A DNA stretch of 64,000 bases from Nelumbo lutea (GCA_022828595.1 JAKGHH010000001.1:71110401-71174400), one strand, 5' to 3'; shown: positions 22,865-39,618, counted from the first letter of the stretch. The notes: generated by a model not told the origin, from the letters alone. Program-made: numbers and translations.

Positions 22865-25800
22865 TCACAGGTAGTACCGCCTCAAATTGCTGATGTTCCA
22901 TGCCTGAGGCACCTGTTTTCCTTCTAAGGTTTTGAGCTTGTACACACCTTCCCCGAGCTGCCGCTTTACTCGGTAGGGTCCTTCCCAATTTAGTCCAAGC
23001 TTACCAACACCAGGCTCAGGCACCATGACTTTACGAAGAACCAGGTGTCTAGCGCGGAAGTTCCACTTCTTGACTCTAGCATTATAGTACCAAGTCACTC
23101 TCTGTTGGTAGGCTGCAGTCCGGATGTATGCGAGGTCCCGTACCTCTTCAACTAGGTCGAGGTTGGTGCATAGCTTGTCATCGTTTGCCTCTTCATCGTA
23201 TGCCTCCAAGCATAGCGTAGACACCTCGATCTCGGCTGGGATCACTGCCTCCGTGCCGTAGGTGAGGTTGAAGGGGGTTTCATCCATGGTGGTCTTCATA
23301 GTGGTTCGATAAGCCCACAATACACTTGGCAGCTCGTCTACCCATAGTCCTTTAGCTCGAGCTAGACGTGCTTTCAGTCCACGGAGGATGGCCCTGTTCG
23401 TGACTTCAGCTTGACCATTCGCCTGGGGGTGTGCCACCGAGGTGAAATTCTGTTGTATCCCCATCTGGCTACACTAGTTATGAAACTTGATGTCTTTGAA
23501 TTGTTTGTCGTTGTCAAAGATAAGCACTTGAGGTAGTCCAAAGCGACACACTATGCTCCTCCAGAAGAAGTTTTGCACATTTCGTGCTGTGATCGTCGCA
23601 AGAGGTTTGGCCTCCACCCACTTTGTGAAATAGTCTACTGCTACCACTAGGAATTTCCTCTATCCTGTCGTTGGCGGGAATGGTCCGAGGATGTCGATTC
23701 CTCACTGTGCAAAGGGCCATGGGATAGTGAGATACTTCAGGTCAGCAGTAGGCTGATGGTGGACGTTGGCGTGCCTTTGACACTTGTCGCATCTTTTGAC
23801 GAATTCAAGCGCATATGCCTTCATCATTGGCCAGTAGTAACCCTGTCGTAGCACTTTCTGGGCGAGAGCTCTGCCCCCCAAGTGTCCACCACACAGGCCT
23901 TCTTGAGTGTCACGAAGAACGAGCTCGGCTTCTGAGGGTTCCAAGCAGCACTGGTAGGGGAGCATGTAGGATCTTCGGTACAGCCGTCCGTCTATTATGA
24001 CGTACTTGGCTACCTATCGCTCTACCCTTCTAGCTGCATTACAATCTGCAGGGAGGGTCCCGTGAAGTAGGTAGCTCGTGAGTGGATCGATCCAGCTCGG
24101 CTCTACTTGTGCAACAGGAGTGACCTCTTCTGCCCCCCCCCCCCCCCGAGAATGCTAAGCCGAGGCAGGTTCTCTATGTACACGGTCCTCATGGTGTTAT
24201 CGCTTATGCTAGCTAACCGGGACAAGGCATCGGCCTCAGCGTTCTTGGATCTTGGGATCTATCTGATGAAGCACGACTAGAAAATGCGTAGAGCCTCTCT
24301 GACTTTGGCTAAGTAGGCAACCATGGTTGGCTCGTGAGCTTCATACTTGTCGGTGACCTGGTTAACCACGAGTTGGGAGTCGCTGCAGATAACGATGTGC
24401 TTGGCTCTTACTTCATTCGCTAGGGCAAGCCCGACTATCAATGCCTTGTACTCCACCTCATTATTGGACGCGATGAACTCGAAGCGAAGCGCATACTCCA
24501 GTTTCACCCCGCTTGGCCCATATAGAATGATACCTGCTCCGCTAACTTGCTGATTCAACGAGCCATCCACATGGAGGATCCAAGGCTCCTCATCCCAAGT
24601 TGGCGTTGCTCTTACCGGGGGAGGTGCCGCACTGGTTGAAGTTTCCCCTCTATGCTTAGGCTCAATCGATTCAAGGACTACAGTGTTGAAGGTACATTCC
24701 GCGACAAAGTTAGCTAAGGCTTGGGCCTTGATTGTTGTTCGAGGCTCGTACTGGATGTAGTATTCGCTGAGTTCAATGGCCCACTTTGTCAATCTACTGG
24801 GGACCTCGGGCTTGAGCAAGACTTGCCTTAGATGTCTGTTGGTGAGGACGATGACAGTATGGGCTTGGAAGTACAGTCGAAGCTTTCGAGCTGCGGTGAC
24901 TAGCACGTATGCTAGCTTTTCGATCTCAGGATACCTCACCTCTGCGTCCTGCAAAACTTTACTAACATAGTAGATGGGTCATTGAACCCGATCTACTTCT
25001 CTTATCAGTACCGAGCTGACTACCTTGTCACTCGCGGAGAGGTACAGCTTCAAAATATCTCCCTCATCGAGTCGAATTAAAACTGGGAGATTGGTCAGGT
25101 ATTTTTTGAACTCGTTGAAGGCGAGCTGACACTCTTCGGTCCATTCAAAGTCTTTGCTCTTTTTGATTGCCTTGAAGAAAGGCAAGCAGCGATCTTCCGA
25201 CTTAGACATGAAGCGGCTCAAAGCGGCTATACGACCGTTCAACCTCTGAACCTCCTTCAATTTGCGGGGCGGTTTCATATCTAGGATGGCCTTGATTTTA
25301 TTAGGGTTGGCTTCGATGCCACGTTAGTTAACGATGTAACCTAGGAATTTACCCGAGGTAACACCAAAGACACATTTATTAGGCTTCAACTTCATATTAA
25401 ATTTACGCAAAATTTCAAAAATACAATGTAAATCTTTTATTAAATCATTTGAAAACTGAGTTTTGATGACCATGTCGTCTACATAACATTCTACTTTTTT
25501 ACCGATCAACGGCTCAAACAGTCGGTTTACAAGTCTTTGGAATATTGTCCTGACATTTTTTAGTCCAAAGGGCATGACCTTGTAACAGTACAGGCCTAGC
25601 TCAGTTATGAAGGCCGTTTTTTCTTCATCGGCAGGGTCCATCCTGATCTAGTTGTAGCCCGAGTAAGCATCCAGAAAGCTCAGCAACTTGTGCCCTGAGG
25701 TCACATCCATCAGACGGTCGATCTTGTTAAGTGGGAAGCAATCCTTCGGGCAAGCTCGATTCAGGTCGGTATAGTTGACGCACATGCGCCATTTACCGTT

Positions 25801-27176
25801 GGCCTTTTTTACCAGAACGGGGTTAGCCACCCAGTTCGGGTAATGGACCTCCCTGATGAAATCGACTACGAGAAGCTTCCTGACTTCCTCGTCGATTACT
25901 CTCCAGCGCTCCGGGCCTAACTATAGTCAACGCTTGATGTAGCTCCGGATTGATTTTCCCTCCCTTTGGACTATGCCGGGAAGGCTTTCCTGGGACCTCG
26001 GACACCTCTTGATAGTGATGAAGTGCGAGGTGAACCGCACGAACTGCGCCCAACTCTTTATTGTCCTAGGTGCGAGGTTTCTATACCATGTACGAGCTAC
26101 TCCTTTAAAGGTTGTGGAGAAAGCAACACACATGCAGGGTTTATTAGCCCTGACTAGGTGCATTTGTGATTGAAATGCGTCTACGTGGTCATTCGGGTCG
26201 AACGACCTGTCATACTTGTCCAAGGAGGTACCTTGAAATCCTTGGGCATTGGGACGACCAGGAGCTTGGGGGATAGGGGAGACGGCATGGAAAGGAGCGG
26301 GTTAGTCTTCACTATTCCCAAGCTTGCCTCTTCTTTGCCTTTGGCCTGGTCGGGCTGACTTTGGACTGTAGCTCGGCGAGCCTTGCGACGCCGCTTCTGT
26401 CGCTTCTTCAATAGCTCCGCATTAGTGCTGCTAGCTTCGGTGTTGTCAAGCATTGTTCTTGCAGGGAGTTGCTCAGACTATTGGCGGCGGCTGCTGTGGA
26501 CTGAGGGGCCTTGTCTGGAATCCGCAGCCAGAATCCCGTATCGGTTCTTTACGAGCGGAACTTCGAACTGTGGGGGCCGAGGTGATACGACTCTGGTAGG
26601 CTGGGTATCTCCTGACCTATTCACTTGCTGCAAGATGGGAGGAGTAACCTGTCTCTCCCTCCTATCGCGGGACGAGACCTGGCTCCCAAGAGGGTTCTGG
26701 ATTTGGGAGGTCTCTCCCCGACGAGGAGGGCATTTGCTCTGACGGCGAGACTTGGCTCGCTGTGCGGCCGGATGCCGATGTGGAACCGATTGCTGATTCT
26801 ACTGATTCTGCGGCAGTGGGGGAAACTGCTACTAGTACTGTTGCTGATAGATGTGGTGCAGGACTTGCTACTGATACAGCTGAAACTGCTGGACCTGTTG
26901 CATTTGGGCTTGCATGGCCCGCATGTAGTGTACCAGGCCGTCAAGTTGAGTTTGTCTAACAGCCGGGGGAATGATAGAAGGTTCGGCAAAGGTTGCACCT
27001 GCCGTAAGAGGGAGTGGGGCACTCACCGGTGCAATGACCTGAGGCACGTTCAGAGTGGGGACTCTGTCCATGGAGAGAGGTACGGTGAACTATTTGATGC
27101 ACACTGTTGGGACCTGAAGTTGCCTCCCGGAGGTGTTCATGTCGACGTTCTTCCCGGCGTTACTGGAAGATGCCAT
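22865..27176 (-). pseudogene. gypsy gag-pol remnant, element 2
   Basis: Gag starts MASSSNAGKN at 27176. A Gln-rich part (MQAQMQQVQQF) and a basic stretch (KKRQKRRRKARR) precede the retrotransposon gag domain (about 26225-25930, with VARTWYRNL). Gag ends at QREGKSIRSYIKR and is followed at once by the RT start (about 25925): the gag C-terminus, protease and RT N-terminus are missing. RT keeps CYVDDMV (about 25485) and KANGKWRMC. RNase H keeps ILHVDGS. Integrase has a zinc-finger part (about 23900-23735) and NGQAEVTN, ending at 22865. In-frame stops lie at 25648-25650 and 24979-24981, both at positions also stopped in element 1. Confidence 0.88.
24132..24149. repeat. C homopolymer within pol of element 2
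   Basis: A run of about 16 cytosines interrupts the linker between RNase H and integrase. It is a likely slippage site and a likely sequencing-length uncertainty. Confidence 0.8.
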
Positions 27177-27220
27177 GGAAGTTGAATTTAGGATGCTTGG
27201 TGGAAAAAGACTTTTTGAAG

Positions 27221-27243
27221 CGATTCCCACAAACGACGCTAAA
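27221..27243 (-). other. Primer-binding-site region, element 2
   Basis: On the - strand the bases just inside the 5' LTR read tttagcgtcgtttgtggga. This resembles the tggcgccgtctgtggga site typical of Tat/Athila-type elements (from memory), with a few substitutions. Confidence 0.5.
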
Positions 27244-27901
27244 TGATGCAACGCAATCTGACTGCTCCTAGCTGGAGATGACTTGGCTTCCAGTAGACGA
27301 CGGATCTTACTGATCTGCACAGAGAGAATCAGAGAACCTGGGGGTGCTTACCTGGCAAGGTCACTCCGATGCTTAAGTCAATAATGTGCGAGCTGAAGAT
27401 AATTTAGAAAGGAAGAGAGCTAGTGAGTAGTGATTGCACGTACCCTTTCCCCCGAAGGGTTGGAGTCTTTATATACTGGAGTCCTTGCGGGTTTTTCGGA
27501 GTGGTTCAGGGATTCTTGCCGTGATGAGGCCCGTATCCGTATTAGTAGGAGATAGCGCTACCAATTGATAAGGCTTATCGCTTCCGCCCGATTCGGACGG
27601 GGGAGATAAGGCTGGCAGTTACGAGGTGTGATCCCATAAATCATGGAATTTGGTGGCGATATTTTCGGGGGTAACATGCAGAGGTCGGTCAATATTACTC
27701 GAACTAGTGCCCCTTGGGTCCGTCCTGGTATGAATGCCGATGTGCTTTGTAACTGAGGTGATCTTAATGCAAGTGTGCCCCGAAGTGAACTTGTCCCGAA
27801 GTGGATTTGCTTCCGAAGTGAACCTGCCCCGAGGTGATTTGGTTATCCAAGTTCGGTTCGTCGCAGACTTGCATACTTCGGAATGAGTTTTTGTCCTATC
27901 A
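27244..27901 (-). repeat. 5' LTR of gypsy element 2
   Basis: About 658 bp, aligned to 18976-19632 up to about 27876 (gcagacttg). The outermost 25-35 bp differ between the two LTRs although both end in TG..CA. The true outer boundary is therefore uncertain: either this end was replaced or it has diverged strongly. Confidence 0.75.
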
Positions 27902-28540
27902 ATTAGATCGTGTTCAGAGTTAATCGGTGTACGCTCAAACCGAATTGAAAACGGGAAGATGAGTTAGTCGGTGTACGCTCAAACCGAATTGTAGAGTTAA
28001 TAGATACTGTAGCATTGAAAACGGGAAGATGAATTGTCCCATTGAAAGTTCTTAGGCAGTGTACGTTCAAACCAAATTGAAAAAAAAATACAGTGAAAGT
28101 CACCGATTCTTTTGATTGAATGGAAGAAGTACTCGACACAAAAGACGACTTAAGCGTTAAGGTGCCTTCGTGAGAAGAATTCTCAACTAGGTTGGACCAA
28201 TCCATCCTAGAAGACGTAGACGGGTCTGGATTATGAGCGGTGGACTTGATTATATCGGCAAAGGTGGTCACTGCGAGATGACAGTTTTGGGTATTCGGCG
28301 TTTGGGGGGTCGGGGGGAGAAGGGATCAATAGAGGTCGCTCAGTGGCCATGATGGAAAGACCAAAGGCCTCTTGAGCAACGAAGAGCCTCCAAACTTCAA
28401 AATGATGAAAGATTCAACGAAGCTAATTGACTTTTATCAGGGTTTTATTTTGAAAATTTGAAAAACATTGGAAGGTAAATTTGATATTTTATTTTCTTGG
28501 TTAGTACTTAACAATGAATAATAAGGATGAAAATAATATG
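27902..28540. repeat. Interior of element B with a diverged tandem repeat
   Basis: About 2.5 copies of a unit beginning gttaatcggtgtacgctcaa lie at 27919, 27963 and about 28048, separated by the shared motif attgaaaacgggaagatga. A 122-codon ORF on the - strand (28271-27903) has no recognisable family and overlaps the repeats. It could be captured host sequence, but that is not shown. Confidence 0.55.
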
Positions 28541-28600
28541 TAGAGTTAGTCAATTAACTAAAACCATAAGGGTAGTTTAAGAAAATGTCTTAAAAATTAA

Positions 28601-28898
28601 GGCTGTCTTTGATTTGACCAAGAGTGCAGGAAAAGTTCTCAATGCACACTGTATTTGATTGCAATGCAATTTTAATTGAAATAATATAAATGCATGGGAG
28701 TGCAAATGAAAAAAAGAAAACAAATTCTTATTTATTTTTATTTTGGCTTTAACTGTATTCTGCTTCAGGTCTTAATTCACTTCATTTGTAATACAATCAA
28801 ATAAAATAAGCTAAAGCTCAAAGTAAAAATAAACCATACTTTACACTCAAATCATTTGCACTGCTACAGTTTTGCATCAGTGCATATTTAACACAGCC
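28601..28898. mobile_element. Tourist-like MITE (298 bp)
   Basis: Starts ggctgtctttgatttg and ends atttaacacagcc, a short terminal inverted repeat, with the 3-bp duplication TAA at 28598-28600 and 28899-28901. It resembles PIF/Harbinger-derived MITEs. Inner arms also pair (agtgcagg / ctgctacag). Confidence 0.6.
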
Positions 28899-28901
28899 TA
28901 A

Positions 28902-30440
28902 ACAAATTTTAAGTTATTTGAAAAGTTGCTCTTAACTTTCTGTTTGTCACACTTTTTATCAAACCGAACATATCCTAATGGTTGATGATGAGTGTGGAAA
29001 GATTTTCGAGGAACTATATAATTAAGGGCAACTATTATATCATGTTCAATATTTCAATTACGTTTACCTTGATTATAACCCTTATCTTACATTTTCCTGA
29101 TAATCTGTTAGAGCCTTAATTTTCAAGTTTCAATTATCTAAAACAACACTTTCGAAAAAAAATTATCTAAAACAAAATAAAATTTAGAGTAATAACATGG
29201 TCAATGGCTTTTTCACGGTAAGCATTCTATATACAAATATATGCATTATCAATTTATCATACAAAAAAGAGAGTAAACATGGACGACCATTGGGATGATG
29301 GGGAAAATTGCACATCAGGGACCGATGGATTGGACACAAAATCGAATCCGGATTTGCTGTGTGCTCCTTACGCGCACCTCACACAACTTCATAGCACATC
29401 CTGTGAATAACAGCACATAAGTTTGAGAGATGTTCATGACTTTCACTGTGAATCTGTGATGTATTGTGAGCCGTCGCGTATTAACCTGTATCGATGTTTT
29501 TTTTTTTTTTTGAATTTGATTCAGATGGGTCGGTTTAAGACATGTTTATCCTCTGAATCACTGTCTGACCCAAAACATTCTCTGTAAGGATGTATCGAGA
29601 AGGCCTCGATATGATACTTATTGATTGATACAGTCTCATATATATCAAAATTTTAAATATTAATTGAGGTTGATATTTCATGAGTCGGATTTCAAACCTA
29701 ACTTTACATTATGCAGGGTTTGGACTTTAAGCTGAATTTATTCAAAATTTAGCAAAAACCAAGCCCAAACCCGACTTATTAACAAGTGTAGATGTGATAA
29801 ATGCTTTGTAAATAACAGATCTCAACTCCATAAAAAGGCTCAATCTGCTACTTATAATTTGCTTCCACATCTCACCCCTTGATATTGATATATTATTATT
29901 GTACATTATGAATATCTTTTTATCATTCACGAGAAAATATTTTCAATATACGGTCGGTGGTGTTACGTGGTAGAGATGTAGTAAACTTTTTGTTTGTGGG
30001 TAGCAGTGTCCCGATTGTCCACAAAATCAAGTACGCTAGCCAATCCGCTGTAGTCATCCTTGACTCCCTACATCATTGTTCATGTCATATTTCAGGCCTC
30101 GTATGTGGGATGGGCCTGGTCCGGGCTTGAAGCACCGTATCTTATATACTTATTCCGGCCTGGTCTGGCCCATGATGAAGTCGGTGTGGGTTTTTTATTG
30201 TCGAAACCGGGATAAAAAGGAGTTGAAATCTACCTTACAAGATAATTTTCTACAATATTTCATAATACATCTCTGCCGTGTATTGAGAACATCTCTCGAT
30301 GATGCTTTATCATTTTTTATACTTAGCGGAGATGTATTGTGGGTTGTTATGAGAAACTATCTTGTCGGGGCTGATTTGAATATCCATAAGATTCCAGACG
30401 AGAAACCATCTGTAATCTTTATTTGGAGATTAAAAATCCC
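28902..30440. other. Intergenic DNA upstream of RPS8
   Basis: No gene is supported. AT-rich, with a T-tract at 29497-29512. A 123-codon ORF at 30076-30447 shows no domain and no conserved composition. Confidence 0.45.
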
Positions 30441-30492
30441 AATCTGACGGTCTTAGACTGAAGTTCACCATTCTCTCGCAAGTCACCACTGC

Positions 30493-30516
30493 AACCCTAA
30501 TACCAAACTAGGGTTT
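30493..30516 (+). promoter_or_regulatory. Telo-box pair in the RPS8 promoter
   Basis: aaccctaa (30493-30500) and its inverse tagggttt (30509-30516) lie about 120-140 bp before the start codon. Telo boxes are a known hallmark of plant ribosomal-protein and translation-factor promoters, where they drive growth-linked expression. The T/C-rich leader downstream also fits a ribosomal-protein mRNA start. Confidence 0.75.
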
Positions 30517-30631
30517 TAAAAACTTTTGGCTCCTCTCTTCTTGTTTCCCCTCTTTGCCGAATCCCAAACCTTCGTTTCCTTTGACCCTTCGACTTGCAGG
30601 GCTCAAAACCTAGAATCCTTTTTCTGCAACA

Positions 30632-35492
<4,861 letters not shown>

Positions 35493-36039
35493 GATTTCCA
35501 AGGCAAACCTTCGCTTGCCAAGGAAGAGTGTTTATCTTAATGTCGTGATTTTTAATTTTATATTGACTGTAGATCAGCTGAAATGGGTTTTAGTTAATTT
35601 GAATAGGTTTTCTTGTTATAAATTAATGGCTTAGCCGAGTTAGCTATCCGTCTATATTCTAATGAAAATTTGAACAGCTGGTGAGAATGGCCTTCAATCG
35701 TATGGCCTGTATATTCGTTTTATTGTGTTATTTTCCATGGATTTTGAAGGTTTCAAACAAATTTCTCAGTTGGGCAAGTGTTGCATTTGTTATCCATCAA
35801 CCATCAATGATTCCGTGTGGTGCGAATAAAACTTGGACAACCATGTTAAATGTTTTTTTGTCATGTCTTCTTAAAATTCCTTTACTGCAGCCTTGGTTAA
35901 ATGAGGGGTTCAGTCATTGTTGATGAAAAATATATCCACAAGAGACTATCTTTCTTTTTACCAAAAAAAAGAACAGATATTTCTTAAAATGTTTGTATAT
36001 TTGTTGGACTTGTTTACAAGAATTAAATAGATAAAAATA
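35493..36039. other. RPS8 3' UTR and intergenic DNA
   Basis: The T-rich 3' region follows the stop, with possible poly(A) signals (aatgaaaa near 35660). No other gene is seen. Confidence 0.5.
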
Positions 36040-37360
36040 GGGTTAATTTCTTATACTATCTTTATGGTTTGGTTAATTGACTAAGTGAACCTCTCATGTT
36101 TAAAAATTGATTCAATTCCTTGTTCCCTGTTTTGTCTGACAATTGACTAGTTCTACTCTTACTGTTTGCATATGTTAATATTCCATTAAATTTGTATTCA
36201 ATCCTTAAGGAACCCAGATCTGAATAAGGTCTTTAAGGCACGGTCCTGGCTCAGGATTGACCAACTCTCACCGAGCCTAGTTTGCCTAGGATTGCTCAGA
36301 CTTCAGAGAAGAAGAGAATGGCTCTGTGCCTCGTGCTCGGGTTCTTCTCTTCATTAGCAACTATTATGGCTTAAAGAAGCATCAGATGTAGAAGCAACAT
36401 TCTTGGTGAAGCCTGGGTGCCAGGCTAAGCTTGGCTTAAAGGTCGTTGGCGACGGAAAGAGGGAGATGGAGAGGAGGGATCTTTGCAATAAAACCAAACT
36501 TATCTTGAATTGCATTTGACCCTGCAACCCATGGCTGGATTGAATCCTTCCTCTTCTCTTCACCCCTGCAAACCAAACTTCTTTTTTCCCGATTGTTGGG
36601 GTTGGGTGCAGCTCTGCCACCGTCTACATCAGCACCTTCGTGGCTATATCAGCAATAGATTGGAGAGTGTTTGAAGGACTTGAGCGAAAGTATTGGCAGC
36701 AGAGGGGTGGCGAACAGCGGACCAGTTCTACTCAGATGTCAGATCTAGGTGGCAAAGGAGTGCAGATAAAAACCCTACTATCTGTGATGGTGATTCATCA
36801 AACCCAAAAATTTTGAGGCGAGCTCTTGAGCATTGATCTACCTGAGAACAAGAGAGAGGTGTAGGATGAGAGAAAGAAAGAGGGGAGACGAGAGAATGAC
36901 CAAAGAAGCCGCCGTTGATAGGAGTTGCAGCGGCAGTGGCATTGGTGCAAAGAGGCAGGATTTGATGATTTGGGCAGGGATTCTTGGGCGGTATCCAATG
37001 GTTTGGACTTGGAAGCGAAGTAGCAGCAGTTGTGCGGACTTGAAGAACCCAGATCTGAGATCTGAGAGATACTCAATCCTGATATCCGGTCATCATCCGC
37101 CATTCCGGTAGTTTCAATGGTTCTGGATCTTTCGGTAGTTCTGACAAAGAAAATGAGGAGGGGAAGATCTGACTAATCTATAGTGGAGGGTAAAATAATC
37201 TTTTTTACATCTCTGTTGATGCACATTAATGACTAAGGAGTAGTCAATTGTCAAAAACAATAGAGGTAGCTTTAGTCAATTTTCAAACAGTAATTTAAAC
37301 AATAAAGGTAGCTAATTTATTCAATTAGCTAAACTATAAGGGCAATTTAAAAAATGGAAT
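36040..37360. mobile_element. Mutator-like non-autonomous element C (about 1.3 kb)
   Basis: Left end gggttaatttcttatact (36040) with inner ggttaattgactaa; right end has the inverse motifs tagctaaactataagggcaattt (about 37326-37350). Interior modules gtcaattgtcaaaaacaa and aacagtaa also match the terminal regions of elements A and B. The middle (36200-37150) is GC-richer, with a 101-codon ORF on the - strand of unknown nature, so sequence capture is possible. The right boundary and target duplication could not be fixed. Confidence 0.65.
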
Positions 37361-37616
37361 GATTTGGAAAATTTTATTCATGTTATTCTAAATTAACATT
37401 ATTAAACTTTCTCGCAAAAAAATGAAAGAGGTCCTTATTTTAATAGAAGATTTGGAAACGACAAATCAGTAATTCGAAGTTCGAACTATAACTAAAATAG
37501 CGATTATCTGAATGGTCCAAGTTCTAGTCATTAGAGCTATTTATCCTCATATGGTCATATTAAGTGTTAGTTCGTTAGAGACTTAGAGCTATTAATCCTC
37601 ATGTAGTCATATTAAG

Positions 37617-37911
37617 CATGGTTTTTAAAACCGATCCGGTGACCGAACTGGTCCGGGTCCGGTTACCGGGTCAAACGGTCTGACCATTCGGTCCGTTCTG
37701 ACAAAAATAAAAAAAAAATCAAAAGAAAATAAAAACAGTCAAAACTATTCGAATGGTTCAAATGGTTAACTGCCCGGTTCAATGGTTTGCTGACCAAAAT
37801 CAATGGTTTTGCGGGGAAATCTGGTTTTTATAGAAAACAAAACCGGTCACCTAACCGGTTCCCAGTTTTTCTGGTCCAACTGTTTGGTTCGGTCCGGTTT
37901 TGAAAACCATG
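37617..37911. mobile_element. hAT-type MITE (295 bp) with 8-bp duplication
   Basis: Starts catggtttttaaaaccg and ends ccggttttgaaaaccatg, an inverted repeat of about 18 bp with few mismatches, and continues inward as inverted 'ggtccggt' modules around an A-rich centre. Flanked by atattaag at 37609-37616 and 37912-37919, the 8-bp length of hAT transposons. Diverged relatives lie at 9468-9765 and 10659-10910. Confidence 0.85.
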
Positions 37912-38262
37912 ATATTAAGTGGTCGTTTGGTTGGCGACAGGACAAGTATTAGAATTGGAATTAATTGAACATTTTTTTTATTTTGTATTAATCTATTTAT
38001 TATTTTATGAATATATCATTATTATTTTATCAATATTTTGTTATTATTTTATAATTAGTATTTTAGTATTTATTATTAGGTCCGGTTTTGCAAACCATGA
38101 TATTAAGTGGTCGTTTGGTTTGCGACAGGACAAGTATTAGAATTGGAATTAATTGAACATTTTTTTTATTTTGTATTAATCTATTTATTATTTTATCAAT
38201 ATTTTGTTATTGTTTTATAATTAATATCTTAGTATTTATTATTAATTTATGAATATTTTATC
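37894..38262 (+). repeat. Tandem duplication including the MITE end
   Basis: The segment 37894-38080 (from ggtccggttttg through the MITE end, its target duplication and about 160 bp of AT-rich flank) is repeated from 38081 to about 38262. The second copy has gcaaacc in place of gaaaacc, tttg for ttgg, and lacks about 20 bp of the AT-rich part. Confidence 0.85.
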
Positions 38263-39570
38263 ACCATATTATTATAATAATAATATTTTTATTACCATAT
38301 TTTATTACTAGCGAGTCCCTGTGTAATGGACGACCTAGTCCTTAGCCTCCCTGACCAAGAAGGGATGGGGATGGAGATTGCCTCAGTGGGGACAAGGTGG
38401 GGATAGGATTAATAGGAATACCCGATTGGGAAGGAGGATGGGGATGGGGAGTGAAGTCCACACCCTACATTGACATGTTATATTAAAAATAATGTTATTT
38501 ATAATATTTATTATATTATATATATCAAAATATGTTTAAAAACATTATTTGCATTCTAATTTTTCCTTTATTTTAAATAAATACCTTTTTGAAAACAAAA
38601 TTTTAATTAAAAAATTCGAGGATTCCGGTCCATGATGGGGAACTCATCTTCATCGGGGACTGGGAATGTAGGCTAAATTTTTTCTCAACAGGGATTAGGG
38701 TTAGAGATGAGGATTAATTTAAAACTCGATGTCAGGATAGGGAGTATGATCTCCACCCCAAACCCACCCATTGCCATTCGTACCCAAGGGGCCATCCCTA
38801 AAACCCATAGCACCCCCCAAACCCATAAAATATAGTTCCAATAATTATGGTAATTATAAATGTAGTATCCAATACTTATGGAGATTATTAAAAATTTTTA
38901 ATTATTTATTTTGAAATTTTATAATTTAACTTTCACTAAATTAAATTACCAAAATCACAAATTATTGCTAAAAATTATAGTAAATATCAAAATTACTGAA
39001 AATATAAAAAATAAAATTACATTTATTGAAATTAATTTTCCACTAAAAAATTATTGAAATATTTTAATTGGTATATAATAATATCATTAAATATTAATAA
39101 ATTGACCAAAATTACAGAAAATGTAAAAATATAAGTTTATATTTATTGAAATAAATTTCCCAATGAAAAATACCAATATTTTTAATTATTAAATTTGTAT
39201 TCATTAATATTTTAATTAATTATTAATTTTTAGTAATTATTTATTTTAATAATCAAATTTTCAAAAAATCCTGAAATTAAACTACCAAAATCACTAATTT
39301 TCATCTAGTAATTTTTGTAATTAAAGTTTCCAATTTACTAAAATTACAAAAAATTATGTATTTACTGACTAATATTCAATAATATCTAATTATTGAAATT
39401 ATCAAAAATATTTCACAAATTAAGTTAACTTTCCAAATTAATTTAAACCACATTTTTGGTTTTTAGATGGTTTGTTGGGCATGTAATGGATTAAAAAGTG
39501 TTTTAGGAGGAATTTTAGGAGAGATAGGTATTTAGGGAAAATTTTAGGAGGGGGTTGGCTAAGTGATTGG
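38263..39570. other. AT-rich intergenic DNA, no gene seen
   Basis: 38330-38790 contains repeated ggggatggg / gggactggg modules of a type common in plant repeats. 38800-39460 is more than 75% AT with recurring aaattattaaa / aaattactaaa strings. No coding region is supported. Confidence 0.5.
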
Positions 39571-39575
39571 GAACA

Positions 39576-39618
<43 letters not shown>
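39576..39618 (+). repeat. Compound (TG)n(AG)n microsatellite
   Basis: About ten TG units run directly into about eleven AG units. ORFs over it are low-complexity artefacts. Confidence 0.92.

Larger units (their letters stand above)
18976..27901 (-). mobile_element. Ty3/gypsy LTR retrotransposon 2, with convergent antisense ORF
   Basis: On the - strand: 5' LTR (27901-27244), a primer-binding-like site, gag from 27176, RT, RNase H and integrase ending at 22865, a spacer, the antisense ORF (on the + strand, 20093-22177), a polypurine tract (19649-19633) and a 3' LTR (19632-18976). The total of 8.9 kb and the RT-RH-INT order with a long 3' region fit the Tat/Grande type. The protease and the start of RT are deleted. 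No matching 5-bp target duplication was found (agtgt on the left, attag on the right), and the outer 35 bp of the 5' LTR differ from the 3' LTR. Confidence 0.88.
16382..28590. mobile_element. Mutator-like element B, split by nested insertions
   Basis: The left end at 16382 (gggcaaatttcttaaag) and the right end at 28541-28590 (inverse of attttcttaaactaccc) form an inverted repeat of about 50 bp, of the same family as elements A (15209) and C (36040). The 9 flanking bases agree at 8 of 9 (taaaagtta 16373-16381; taaaaatta 28591-28599). Without the LTR foldback (16886-18540) and the gypsy element (18976-27901), about 1.6 kb remains, close to the 1.1-1.3 kb of the sister copies. No transposase is seen. 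Confidence 0.7.

Noticed and set aside
27903..28271. 122-codon ORF on the - strand
   Set aside because: It overlaps tandem repeats inside the Mutator-like element and shows no recognisable domain.
30076..30447. 123-codon ORF upstream of RPS8
   Set aside because: No domain, no splice context, composition like intergenic DNA.
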